From the NCBI RefSeq assembly GCF_002343915.1, contig NZ_NETK01000002.1:558001-622000 (forward strand): a stretch of 64,000 bases of DNA, written 5' to 3'. Below the pieces are notes generated by a model. That model saw only the letters and a program-made list of their open reading frames with translations, did no database searches and was not told where the DNA came from. Positions 16,558-24,504 of the stretch are shown piece by piece. Numbering within the stretch: position 1 is the stretch's first letter; every line of letters begins with the position of its first letter. Source of the DNA: Nannocystis exedens. GTDB lineage: Bacteria; Myxococcota_A; Polyangia; Nannocystales; Nannocystaceae. The translations under genes were made by a program, and so were the position numbers.

Positions 16558-16775
16558 GGCGGGCAGGGTCGCCCAAGTCGCGCGCGGGCGCCAGAGCGGC
16601 GACGCCGGGGCTTACGCGTCGAGGGGCCGGGTCGCGGGGAGCGAGCGGCGCCGGGTCGCACGAGTCGCGCGCGAGCGCCGGGGCTCACGCGCGGAAGGCC
16701 GGGTCGCGGGGAGCGAGCGGCGCCGGGTCGCACGGGTCGCGCGCGAGCGCTCGGCGCTGAAGGCCCCGTCGTGGG
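16553..16775. repeat. 72-bp direct repeats between genes
   Basis: GGCCGGGTCGCGGGGAGCG occurs at 16625 and 16697 (72 bp apart), with nearly identical flanks of about 60 bp. Partial copies lie before and after (near 16553 and 16762). The rest of the gap to 16872 holds no gene. Confidence 0.75.
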
Positions 16776-16872
16776 GTAGGTGCGCGGCGGGTCGCCCGTG
16801 TTGCGTCGAGCGGGGGGTCGCAGCACGCCCGCTGAAGCCTGCGTCGCGTGAAGCGAGGCGCGCCGCGTCGCC

Positions 16873-18225
16873 TCAGTTGCGCTCGCTGGTGAGGATCGCC
16901 TTGGCGGCGTCGTGGCCGCTCTGGACGGCGGACTCGATGGTGGCGGGGAGGCCGGTGCGGACCCAGTCGCCGGCCATGTAGAGGCCGCGGACGGGGCCGG
17001 TGACCTCGGGGCGGCAGTGGTAGGTGCCGGCGGCGTGGGAGATGGTGGCGCGCTTCTCCTTGATGACCTTGAAGCGCTTGATCTTCGGGCCCTGCGGGCC
17101 GGCCGCGGGGAAGTAGCGCTGCAGCTCGGACTGCAGCAGCGCCTGCAGGGTCTCGGGCGGGTCGTCGACGCAGGCCCGGGCCGCGCTGATCGTGCAGTTC
17201 ATCATGACCTCGCTGCCGACCTCGCCCTCGATCTGCGAGCGGTTGAACATCCAGTGCAGCGGGCCGGCGACCAGGCCGACGAACGGATCGTCGAAGGGGG
17301 CGCGGTCGACCGAGAACCACAGGTTGACGATCGGCGACGGGCGCAGGCGGGCGATGTCCTGATAGACAGGGTGGCTCGGCAAGGTCCCCGGGAGCATGTC
17401 CAGGAAGGCCTGCGGGGGGACGGACGAGACGACCACGTCGGCGGCGAGGGTGTCGCCCGACTTGAGGGTGACGCCGGTGACGCGGGAGTTCGTGACCTCG
17501 AGCGCGCGCACCGACTCGCCGAGGCGCAGCTCGCAGCCGCGGGCGCGCAGGTAGGCCAGCGCCTGCTCGACGTAGAGGCGCGACAGCGGGACCTTGGGCA
17601 CGCCGAGGCGCGAGGCGTCGCGGCTGGTGAGGAAGGCACGGTCGAGCACCGCGGTGAACATCGCCGCCGACGAGACGAGCGGGTCGTCGTTGAGGGTGCC
17701 CCAGATCAGCGGGTCCCAGAAGGCGTTGCGCAGGGTCGGCGTCTGGCCGAGGCGGCGCAGCCAGCTGTCGCAGGTCTCGTTGTCGTCGGGCCGCTGGACC
17801 TCGCCGCGCAGCATGAGGCCGGCGCGCAGGGCGGCGGCCTTGTCGAGCACGCCGAGGCCCCGCATGGCCAAAAGGCCGGTCGCGAGGTGCAGCGGCGCCG
17901 GCAAGGCCGGGCACTGCAGGTGCAGCCGCTTGCCGCCCGGCTTCACCATCGTCACCTCGAGGTTCTTCTGGAAGTAGACGCCGTCGGTGCTGTCGATCGT
18001 GCGCAAGAACGCCAGCGTCTCGCGGTAGCAGCCCATCATCAGGTGCTGGCCGTTGTCGACCTCGCGGTCGAGGGTGGCGTCGTGGAACGAGCGGGCCCGG
18101 CCGCCGCCGGCGCGGGTGGCCTCGATCAGGGTGACGACCCGGCCGGCCTCGGCCAGCCGCACGGCGGCGGACAGGCCGGCGAGGCCGCCGCCGATCACGA
18201 TGACGCTGCGGGTGCTTTCGGACAT
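16873..18225 (-). CDS. hpnE: Hydroxysqualene dehydroxylase HpnE
   Basis: An FAD-dependent amine-oxidase-like enzyme that reduces hydroxysqualene to squalene, the last step of the HpnCDE route. It is 450 residues. It has the Rossmann motif VIVIGGGLAGLSAAVRL at residues 8-24, EATRAGGGRARS, DNGQHLMMGCYRE, and a C-terminal FAD loop LYMAGDWVRTGLPATIESAVQSG. It lies directly after hpnD. The start ATG is itself part of the array that fills the gap, so no normal Shine-Dalgarno is present. Confidence 0.92.
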   Translation of the reverse strand: MSESTRSVIVIGGGLAGLSAAVRLAEAGRVVTLIEATRAGGGRARSFHDATLDREVDNGQHLMMGCYRETLAFLRTIDSTDGVYFQKNLEVTMVKPGGKRLHLQCPALPAPLHLATGLLAMRGLGVLDKAAALRAGLMLRGEVQRPDDNETCDSWLRRLGQTPTLRNAFWDPLIWGTLNDDPLVSSAAMFTAVLDRAFLTSRDASRLGVPKVPLSRLYVEQALAYLRARGCELRLGESVRALEVTNSRVTGVTLKSGDTLAADVVVSSVPPQAFLDMLPGTLPSHPVYQDIARLRPSPIVNLWFSVDRAPFDDPFVGLVAGPLHWMFNRSQIEGEVGSEVMMNCTISAARACVDDPPETLQALLQSELQRYFPAAGPQGPKIKRFKVIKEKRATISHAAGTYHCRPEVTGPVRGLYMAGDWVRTGLPATIESAVQSGHDAAKAILTSERN

Positions 18226-18310
18226 GGCGAAAAAGACATTCTCGAGAGGACAGGGCCGAGGCGACAGGTCCAGAGGGACATGGCCGCAAGGACAGGACGC
18301 TCAGGACAGG
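18223..18310. repeat. 14-bp phased array filling the hpnD-hpnE junction (7 nodes)
   Basis: Nodes CATG 18223, CATT 18237, CAGG 18251, CAGG 18265, CATG 18279, CAGG 18293 and CAGG 18307, all at exact 14-bp steps. The array includes the hpnD stop (18301-18303) and the hpnE start codon (18223-18225), so the whole intergenic transcript here is array. Confidence 0.95.
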
Positions 18311-19218
18311 ACGCTGGCGCCGGCGCGGGCCAGCGCGAGGGCGGCGACGCGGAGCTTGTCGCGGCGGCGCAGCGAGGCGCGGCGGGTGAACACGTTGTAG
18401 TTGCGGGCCCGGATCTCCTGCAAGATCTCGTAGTAGGTGCGGCCCATGATCTCGGCCGGCAGGAGGCGGCGCTGCTGGATCTCCGGCAGCAGCGCCCAGG
18501 CGGCGTGGTACTCGCGCTCGGCGGCGGCGGCGAAGTCGGCGGCGGCGCCGACGAACCGGCCGTCGTAGCGGTAGTTGAAGATGTCGTCCGGCGTGAGGCC
18601 GTGGCGGGCCAGCAGCTCGAGCGGGAGGTAGATCCGGCCGCGCGCGGCGTCCTCGGCGACGTCGCGGAGGATGTTGGTGTACTGCAGCGCGAGCCCGAGG
18701 TGCTCGGCGTAGCGGCGGGCCGGCTCGCGCTGGTCCTTGAAGATCGCCACGCACAGGAAGCCGACGCACGAGGCGACGCGGTAGCAGTACAGCCGCAGCT
18801 GCTCCATGTCGTCGTAGGTGCTGCGGTCGAGGTCCATGGCCACGCCGGCGATGATCTCGTCGAAGGCCTCGCGCGGGTAGTGGAAGTGCTTGTTGCTCTC
18901 GGCGAGCTGGCGCCCGAGCTCGGTGTGCGGCGGGTCGTCGTCGACGTAGGCGTCGCCGTAGATCCGCGCGACCTCGGCGCTCCAGCCGGCCAGCGCGCGG
19001 CGGGCCGCCTCCTCGCCCTCGGGCCCGGGCGCGCGCTCGTCGACGATGTCGTCGACGACGCGGCAGAACTCGTAGACCTGCTGCAGGCCCTCCCGCTGCT
19101 CCGGGCCCAGGAACAGGAACGCGAACTTGAAGTTCGAGTTGGAGCGCTGCACCAGCCGCCGCCACAGGGCGACGGCGCCGCCGGGGATCGTGCGCGCGAG
19201 TTCCATGAGCCGGGCCAT
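18301..19218 (-). CDS. hpnD: Presqualene diphosphate synthase HpnD
   Basis: Condenses two farnesyl-PP to presqualene-PP. It is 305 residues. The first Asp-rich motif lies in CRVVDDIVDE. The second lies in NILRDVAEDAARGRIYLP. Both are the metal-diphosphate-binding sites of the squalene/phytoene synthase family. The start ATG lies 8 nt after the hpnC stop, so the two are co-transcribed. Partner enzymes HpnC and HpnE flank it. Confidence 0.94.
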   Translation of the reverse strand: MARLMELARTIPGGAVALWRRLVQRSNSNFKFAFLFLGPEQREGLQQVYEFCRVVDDIVDERAPGPEGEEAARRALAGWSAEVARIYGDAYVDDDPPHTELGRQLAESNKHFHYPREAFDEIIAGVAMDLDRSTYDDMEQLRLYCYRVASCVGFLCVAIFKDQREPARRYAEHLGLALQYTNILRDVAEDAARGRIYLPLELLARHGLTPDDIFNYRYDGRFVGAAADFAAAAEREYHAAWALLPEIQQRRLLPAEIMGRTYYEILQEIRARNYNVFTRRASLRRRDKLRVAALALARAGASVLS

Positions 19219-19226
19219 CGCGCGGT

Positions 19227-20201
19227 CTAGACCTCGCCGCGGAGGAAGCGGCGGCCGAACGAGAAGATCGAGCGCGCGGCGATGCCGAGCATGTCCTGCT
19301 TCTCGAGGGTGGGGCGGAAGCCGAGCACCTCGTAGTCGAGGTCCTCGATGCGCTGGAGGATCGCCATGCCGCCGCGCCAGGTCGCCTCGAGCTCCATCGA
19401 CAGGCCGGGCTCGACCCGGCGGATCAGCGGGTAGCCGCGGAGGAACATGCTGCGGCAGCGCGAGACCGAGAACGCCATCAGCTCCTTGAAGGCGCGGGTG
19501 TGCCGGCCGGCGAGCAGGTCCTCGCGGGTGACGCTGAAGTGGACGAGGTCCTCCTCGGGCAGGTAGCAGCGGCCGCGCGGGGTGTCGACGCTGAGGTCCT
19601 GCAGGAAGTTGGCGATCTGCAGGGCGGCGCAGATCTCGTCGCTGAAGCGGTGCAGCTCGGGCTCGTGGTGGCCGTGGACGTAGAGCACGAGCTGGCCGAC
19701 CGGGTGGGCCGAGTGCTTGCAGTAGTGGCGCAGCTCGGCGAACGTGCCGTAGCGCTTCTGCGTGAGGTCCATGCGGAAGGCGGTCAGCAGCGCCTTGAAC
19801 GGGCCGATCGGGATGTTGTGCCGGCGCACCGTGTCGCGCAGCGCGAGGAACACCGGGTGCTGGACCTCCTTGTGGTAGGCCGCGACCAGCAGCTGCTCCC
19901 AGCGATCGAGGGCGTCGACGCGGCGGGTCTCGAACCGCGGCTCGTCGGCGAAGTCGTCGGCGGTGCGGGCGAAGGCGTAGATCGCCATGATGTTCGGCCG
20001 CAGGTGCGCCGGCAGGAAGCGCGAGGCGACCGGGAAGTTCTCGTAGTGCGTGGTGGCCATGCGCTCGCAGTAGCGGTAGGCCGTCTCGAGGGTCCACGGC
20101 CCGGGCGGGGCGCCGTCGGGCGAGCTGACGCGCTGCCCCTCGAGGTCGCCTTCGGGAGGCGGAGGGACGCAGAAGAGGCGGGGTTCCGTGGCGCTGACCA
20201 T
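19227..20201 (-). CDS. hpnC: Hydroxysqualene synthase HpnC
   Basis: Converts presqualene-PP to hydroxysqualene. It is 324 residues, with an N-terminal Pro-rich extension of about 35 residues. Asp-rich motif 1 is in ARTADDFADE. Motif 2 is in NFLQDLSVDTPRGRCYLP. GGAG lies 8 nt before the ATG. It is the first gene of the hpnCDE set and lies 126 bp after the mevalonate operon's last gene, so read-through from that operon is likely. Confidence 0.93.
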   Translation of the reverse strand: MVSATEPRLFCVPPPPEGDLEGQRVSSPDGAPPGPWTLETAYRYCERMATTHYENFPVASRFLPAHLRPNIMAIYAFARTADDFADEPRFETRRVDALDRWEQLLVAAYHKEVQHPVFLALRDTVRRHNIPIGPFKALLTAFRMDLTQKRYGTFAELRHYCKHSAHPVGQLVLYVHGHHEPELHRFSDEICAALQIANFLQDLSVDTPRGRCYLPEEDLVHFSVTREDLLAGRHTRAFKELMAFSVSRCRSMFLRGYPLIRRVEPGLSMELEATWRGGMAILQRIEDLDYEVLGFRPTLEKQDMLGIAARSIFSFGRRFLRGEV

Positions 20202-20327
20202 GACGGTTTCTCCGAGGAGTGACAGGCGAGGCGAAGTGGTAGTGCGCGGCGTCGGCGGTTCGATCGTGCTGGTGCAGGTCGCGTGGAGGTGCGAGGCCGT
20301 CGCGGAGTTCTCGGGGTGAGCGGCAGT

Positions 20328-22583
20328 CTAACGGCTTTCGGATCGGAGCTCGCGCAGCAGGAGGACGGCGCGATCGTGCTTGATCTCGGCCGACTCCACG
20401 AGCCGGTGGACGAGGAGGTCGACCTCCGCGCCCTGGGCCCCGGCCCCGAGGGCGACCGAGCGGGCGTGGAGCGACATGTGGCCGCGCTGGATGCCCTCGG
20501 TGGCGAGCGCGCGCAAGGCCGCGAGATTGCTGGCGAGTCCGACGGCCGCCATGACTTGCCCCAGCTCGGCGCCCGAGGTCGCGCCGAGGATCTCGAGCGC
20601 GAGCCTGGCCGCGGGATGCACCTTGGTGGCGCCCCCGACGACGCCCACAGCGGCAGGCAGGCTGATCGCGCCGCACAGCCAGCCGTCGGCGTCGACCCGC
20701 CAGGTGGCGAGCGGACGGTAGGCGCCGGTGAGACCCGCGTACGCGTGGGCGCCGGCCTCGATCGCGCGCCAGTCCTGGCCGGTGGCCAGCGCGACCGCGT
20801 CGACGCCGTTCATGACACCCTTGTTGTGGGTGGCGGCGCGGTAAGGGTCGAGCTCGGCGAAGCGCGAGGCGGAGGCGATGCCGGCCGCCGCGGCGGCGCC
20901 GGAGAAGCCGCGCCCGGCCAGCGCGCCCGGGGGCACGCGGCAGGTGACGTGGGCCCGCCGGCGGTCGGCGAGGTTGCTGAGGATCCGCAGACCGGCTGTC
21001 CATCCGGTCATGTCCGAAAGGCGGGGCGCGAGGACCTCGGCGATCGTGTTGAGGAGGTTGGCGCCCATCGCGTCCTGGCAGTCGACGACGACGTCGACGA
21101 CGAGCATGTCGGGCGCGAGGACGCGGACCAGCAGGTCGCGGGCGCCGCCGCCGCGGGCGACGAGGCGCGGGTGGGCCGAGTCGGCCAGCGCGAGCAGGTC
21201 GGCGCGCGCGGCGTGGATGGCGGCGACGGCGAGGTCGGCGGCGTCGCCGGCCTTCGGCGCGGTGAGCTGGACCTGGGCGATCATCCACGGCGGGTCGCTG
21301 CGGGCGTAAAAGCCCCCGCCGGCGCGGATCATCTTGGCGGCGTTGGAGGCGGCGGCGACCACCGAGGCCTCCTCGACGGCCATCGGCACCAGGAAGTCGC
21401 GGCCGTTGATGCGGAAGTTGGTGGCGACGGCGAGCGGGAGCTCGAGCGTGCCGATGACGTTCTCGATCAGGTTGTCGGCGCTGCCGAGATCGAGGCTGCC
21501 GGGGTCGAGCGCGGCGAAGCGGTCGCGCGGGATCCGGGTCGCGCTGGCGACGGCGTCGCGGCGGCCGTCGACGCCGAGGCGGAAGAAGCCCGACATGCGC
21601 GACGACAGCGGCGGCCGCTCGTCGCGGCGCAGGCCGGGCGCGGCGACCGGGAGGCGACCGATCGCGCACAGGCCGTGCTCGCGCTGCAGCCGCTCCGCCA
21701 GCAGGTCGAGGTCGGCCTGGCGGGCGGCGAACACGACCACGAGGTCGCCGCCGCCGGCGCCGCTCGGCTTGGCGGCGAGGCCCATGCGCGCGGCCTGGTC
21801 GACGATCGCGGCGATCGCCGGCGTGACGATCGGCGCGTCGCTCATGCGCTGCAGCGCCCGCAGGCCGTCGTTGTGGAGGGCGACGGCGTCGCGGATCGCG
21901 GTGAGGCCGATGTCGGGGTCGGGGCTCTCGTAGCCGCTGCGGAACAGCTCGGCGGCGCGGCGGAGCTGGGCGGTGGCTGCCGCGTAGGCTTGCGGGTCGC
22001 GCTCGCCGGCGACGCGGACCTGCTGCACGAAGGAGGCGGTGTCGGCCGGGGCGCCGGCGTCGAAGAAGCCGACGTGCAGCCAGGCCGGGTGGGCGACGGC
22101 GACCGGGGCCTCGCCGCGGGCGAAGGCGATCGTGCCGCCGAACACGGCGCAGGCGACGTCGGCCCCGCTGCCGCCGCCCTGGACCTGGGCGTGGGCGGCC
22201 TGGGCCAGGCGCAGGGCGATCGCGCGGACGGCCGGGTCCTCGGGGTCGTGGCCGGCCTCGGCGAGGTGGAAGCCGACCACCGCGGCGACGGCGGCGGCCG
22301 AGCTGCCGAGCCCGAGCTTGCGCGCGCCGGCGGCGAACGAGCCGGTGTCGACGCTGGTCAATGGGCCAGGTGCTTTGGTTCCTGTGCTTTCGGACAGGAA
22401 CTGGCGGACATGCGCGTAGGCGGCCTCGGTCAGCGGCGAGGCCGGCGGGCGATCGGGGTCGTCGCAGTCGGCGGCGACGGCCCGGCGGCCGACGGCGGTG
22501 ACGAGGGCGGTGGCGCCGGCGAGCACCGCGTACTCGCCGATCAAGAACGCCTTGCCCGGGGCGGAGACGGCCAGGCGGGTCAC
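20328..22583 (-). CDS. Phosphomevalonate kinase fused to class II HMG-CoA reductase
   Basis: One uninterrupted frame of 751 residues. Residues 1-~325 are a GHMP kinase of the phosphomevalonate type: APGKAFLIGEYAVLAG, the ATP loop LGLGSSAAAVAAVV, and AKPSGAGGGD. Residues ~330-751 are HMG-CoA reductase: ENVIGTLELPLAVATNF, VPMAVEEASVVAAASN, DAMGANLLNT, HNKGVMNG with the catalytic Lys, and GHMSLHAR with the catalytic His. Met330 could start a separate reductase but has no ribosome site and no stop separates the parts, so a fusion is the direct reading. The GTG start overlaps the mvaD stop by 4 nt with GGAGGTGA 6 nt upstream. Two short 14-bp arrays are in frame (20995-21012, 22367-22412). Confidence 0.92.
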   Translation of the reverse strand: MTRLAVSAPGKAFLIGEYAVLAGATALVTAVGRRAVAADCDDPDRPPASPLTEAAYAHVRQFLSESTGTKAPGPLTSVDTGSFAAGARKLGLGSSAAAVAAVVGFHLAEAGHDPEDPAVRAIALRLAQAAHAQVQGGGSGADVACAVFGGTIAFARGEAPVAVAHPAWLHVGFFDAGAPADTASFVQQVRVAGERDPQAYAAATAQLRRAAELFRSGYESPDPDIGLTAIRDAVALHNDGLRALQRMSDAPIVTPAIAAIVDQAARMGLAAKPSGAGGGDLVVVFAARQADLDLLAERLQREHGLCAIGRLPVAAPGLRRDERPPLSSRMSGFFRLGVDGRRDAVASATRIPRDRFAALDPGSLDLGSADNLIENVIGTLELPLAVATNFRINGRDFLVPMAVEEASVVAAASNAAKMIRAGGGFYARSDPPWMIAQVQLTAPKAGDAADLAVAAIHAARADLLALADSAHPRLVARGGGARDLLVRVLAPDMLVVDVVVDCQDAMGANLLNTIAEVLAPRLSDMTGWTAGLRILSNLADRRRAHVTCRVPPGALAGRGFSGAAAAAGIASASRFAELDPYRAATHNKGVMNGVDAVALATGQDWRAIEAGAHAYAGLTGAYRPLATWRVDADGWLCGAISLPAAVGVVGGATKVHPAARLALEILGATSGAELGQVMAAVGLASNLAALRALATEGIQRGHMSLHARSVALGAGAQGAEVDLLVHRLVESAEIKHDRAVLLLRELRSESR
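20995..21012. repeat. 14-bp repeat pair inside HMG-CoA reductase
   Basis: GCTG 20995 and CATG 21009, followed by TCCGAAAGG. Encodes part of LSDMTGWTAG, shortly after the DAMGAN motif. Confidence 0.65.
22367..22412. repeat. 14-bp phased array inside phosphomevalonate kinase (4 nodes)
   Basis: CAGG 22367, CCTG 22381, CAGG 22395 and CATG 22409. It encodes the loop between the conserved N-terminal block and the ATP loop (around VRQFLSESTGTKAPGPL). Confidence 0.8.
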
Positions 22584-23575
22584 GCGGTCACCTCGACGGT
22601 GGGGTCGGGGCCGGGGCCGACGACGTCGACGGCGTGGACGCCAGGGACGGCGCGCAGGCGGACGGCCAGCTCGTCGGCCTGATCCTCGGCGCACAGCACC
22701 TTGACGTGCGGGCCGGCGTCGCTGGTGACGTAGCCGCGCAGGCCCTCGGCGCGCAGGCGCCACACGGCGTGGATGGCGTCGAGGGTGGCGCCGCGCCAGT
22801 ACACGATCGGCGGGCGGCTGGCCATCATGCAGGCGTGCATCTTGAAGCAGGAGTGCTCGAGGATGTCCCCGAGGACAGCCAGGTCGCGGGCCGCCAGCGC
22901 GGCCTCGGCGGCGGCGAGGTCGGCCTCCGAGGTGTCGACCCACGGGCCGTAGTAGGGCGAGGTGTCGCGGCTGCGCTGCATGCCGGCGGTCGAGCCGATC
23001 GCCTTCGGGCCGCGCTCGGTGTGGACGATGAGCAGGCGGACGTCCCAGTGCGACTGCGGCTGCAGCGGGTAGGCCCGGCAGTCGCTGCCGTCGGGCAGGA
23101 CGCCGCGGTCGAGGCGGACGAAGCCGCCCCACAGCGAGCGCGCGGCCGAGCCGGAGCCGCGGCGCGCCAGGGCCGAGAGGGCGGCGCGGCCGGGGTCGTA
23201 GTCGAACGCCGCGGCGGCCGCGAGGGTCAGCGCGGCGAAGCCCGAGGCCGAGCTGGCCAGGCCGGCGGCGGTCGGCAGGTAGTTGTGCGAGCGGACCTCG
23301 CAGGCCGGGCGCGGGCCGGAATTGCCGGCGGCCTGCCACACGCGGTCGAGGTGGCGCAGGACCTTGGCCGCGACCTCGCCCGAGGCTGGCTCTTGGTTCA
23401 GGTGGAAGGAGTCCTGGTCGGCGGGACCGACGGTGGTCTCGCTGCGCAGGCGATCGAGGGTCAGCGACAGCGAGCCGACGGCCGGCAGGTTGAGATCGGC
23501 CGGCGAGGACTCGCGCTTGCCCCAGTACTTGACGAGGGCGATGTTGGTGTGGGCGACGGCGCGGGCGCTCTTCAT
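22580..23575 (-). CDS. mvaD: Diphosphomevalonate decarboxylase
   Basis: ATP-dependent decarboxylation of mevalonate diphosphate to isopentenyl-PP. It is 331 residues, the usual size. Motifs: AHTNIALVKYWGKRE at the N-terminus, SHNYLPTAAGLASSASGFAAL (ATP loop), GSGSAARSLWGGFV, and the late VTSDAGPHVKVL. GAGG precedes the ATG by about 9 nt. The start overlaps the mevalonate kinase stop (ATGA) and the end overlaps the next start (GTGA), indicating translational coupling in the operon. Confidence 0.95.
   Translation of the reverse strand: MKSARAVAHTNIALVKYWGKRESSPADLNLPAVGSLSLTLDRLRSETTVGPADQDSFHLNQEPASGEVAAKVLRHLDRVWQAAGNSGPRPACEVRSHNYLPTAAGLASSASGFAALTLAAAAAFDYDPGRAALSALARRGSGSAARSLWGGFVRLDRGVLPDGSDCRAYPLQPQSHWDVRLLIVHTERGPKAIGSTAGMQRSRDTSPYYGPWVDTSEADLAAAEAALAARDLAVLGDILEHSCFKMHACMMASRPPIVYWRGATLDAIHAVWRLRAEGLRGYVTSDAGPHVKVLCAEDQADELAVRLRAVPGVHAVDVVGPGPDPTVEVTA
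22862..22879. repeat. 14-bp repeat pair inside mvaD
   Basis: GATG 22862 and CAGC 22876 enclose TCCCCGAGGA. Confidence 0.5.
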
Positions 23576-24504
23576 GACGCGGCGACCTCGACGAACAGCG
23601 GACGGAGGGTGGGGAAGGCGGCGGTGAGGCGAGCGGCGGCGTCGGGGGCGTCGCCGGCGAGGGCCAGCAGGCAGCCGCCGCAGCCGGCCCCGGTGAGCTT
23701 GGCCCCGCGCGCGCCGGCGGCCCGCGCGTCGGCGGCCATGCGGTCGAGCGCGGGCGAGGAGACGTCGAGCGCGCCGAGCAGGCCGTGGGCGACGTCGAAG
23801 AGGACGCCGAGGGTGTCGAGGTCGCCGTGCTCGATCGCGTGGATGCCCGACTCGACGGCCTGACCGATGGCGATCAGGACCGGGCGGACGACGCTCGGCA
23901 GGTGCTCGAGGCGGCTGCGGCAGCGCGCGACCTGATCGGCGGTGCTGCGCGGGATGCCGCTCGGGATGATGCACAGCGGCAGCGGGGCGCCGGGGACGAT
24001 CGACCGCGGCGGCTCGCCGCGGACGTAGCGGAGGACGCCGCCCTGGGCGGCGACGCGGCTGTCGAGGCCCGAGGGCTCGCCGTGGAACACGCGCTCGCCG
24101 GCCAGCGAGGCGGCGACGACGTCGTCGATGCTCGCGTCTGGCCCGAAGACCAGGCGGGCGAGGGCGACGGTGAGCGCCGCCGAGGAGCCGAGGCCGGCGC
24201 GCGCGGGCAGGGCGCTGGCGCCGTGGAGCGCCCAGCCGGTGACGGGGCCGTCGCAGTGGGCGAGGACCTCGAGGCAGGCGCGGGCGACCGGGTGGTCGCT
24301 GCCGGCGTGCAGCTCGAGGTCGAGGTCCCAGGCGGGGATCGTGAGGGTGATCGGCAGGCGCGGGTCGGGCCGCGGGCTGGCCTCGAGGACGATGCCCTGC
24401 GGCAAGCCGGCGGCGACGGCCGGGTAGCCGTAGACGACGGCGTGCTCGCCGAGGACGATGACCTTGCCGTGCGCCTCGGCGCGCGGGTGCAGCGGGATCG
24501 TCAT
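23572..24504 (-). CDS. mvk: Mevalonate kinase
   Basis: GHMP kinase that phosphorylates mevalonate. It is 310 residues. Motifs: AHGKVIVLGEHAVVYGYPA at the N-terminus, the ATP loop ARAGLGSSAALTVALARL, the catalytic-Asp region HGEPSGLDSRVAAQGG, and KLTGAGCGGCLLAL near the end. The ATG is preceded by GGAG at 8 nt and overlaps the idi2 stop by 4 nt. Confidence 0.95.
   Translation of the reverse strand: MTIPLHPRAEAHGKVIVLGEHAVVYGYPAVAAGLPQGIVLEASPRPDPRLPITLTIPAWDLDLELHAGSDHPVARACLEVLAHCDGPVTGWALHGASALPARAGLGSSAALTVALARLVFGPDASIDDVVAASLAGERVFHGEPSGLDSRVAAQGGVLRYVRGEPPRSIVPGAPLPLCIIPSGIPRSTADQVARCRSRLEHLPSVVRPVLIAIGQAVESGIHAIEHGDLDTLGVLFDVAHGLLGALDVSSPALDRMAADARAAGARGAKLTGAGCGGCLLALAGDAPDAAARLTAAFPTLRPLFVEVAAS

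Noticed and set aside
20283..22682. Long plus-strand open frame (about 800 codons)
   Set aside because: It is antisense to the PMK-HMGR gene, which has clear motifs. Composition is that of a shadow frame.
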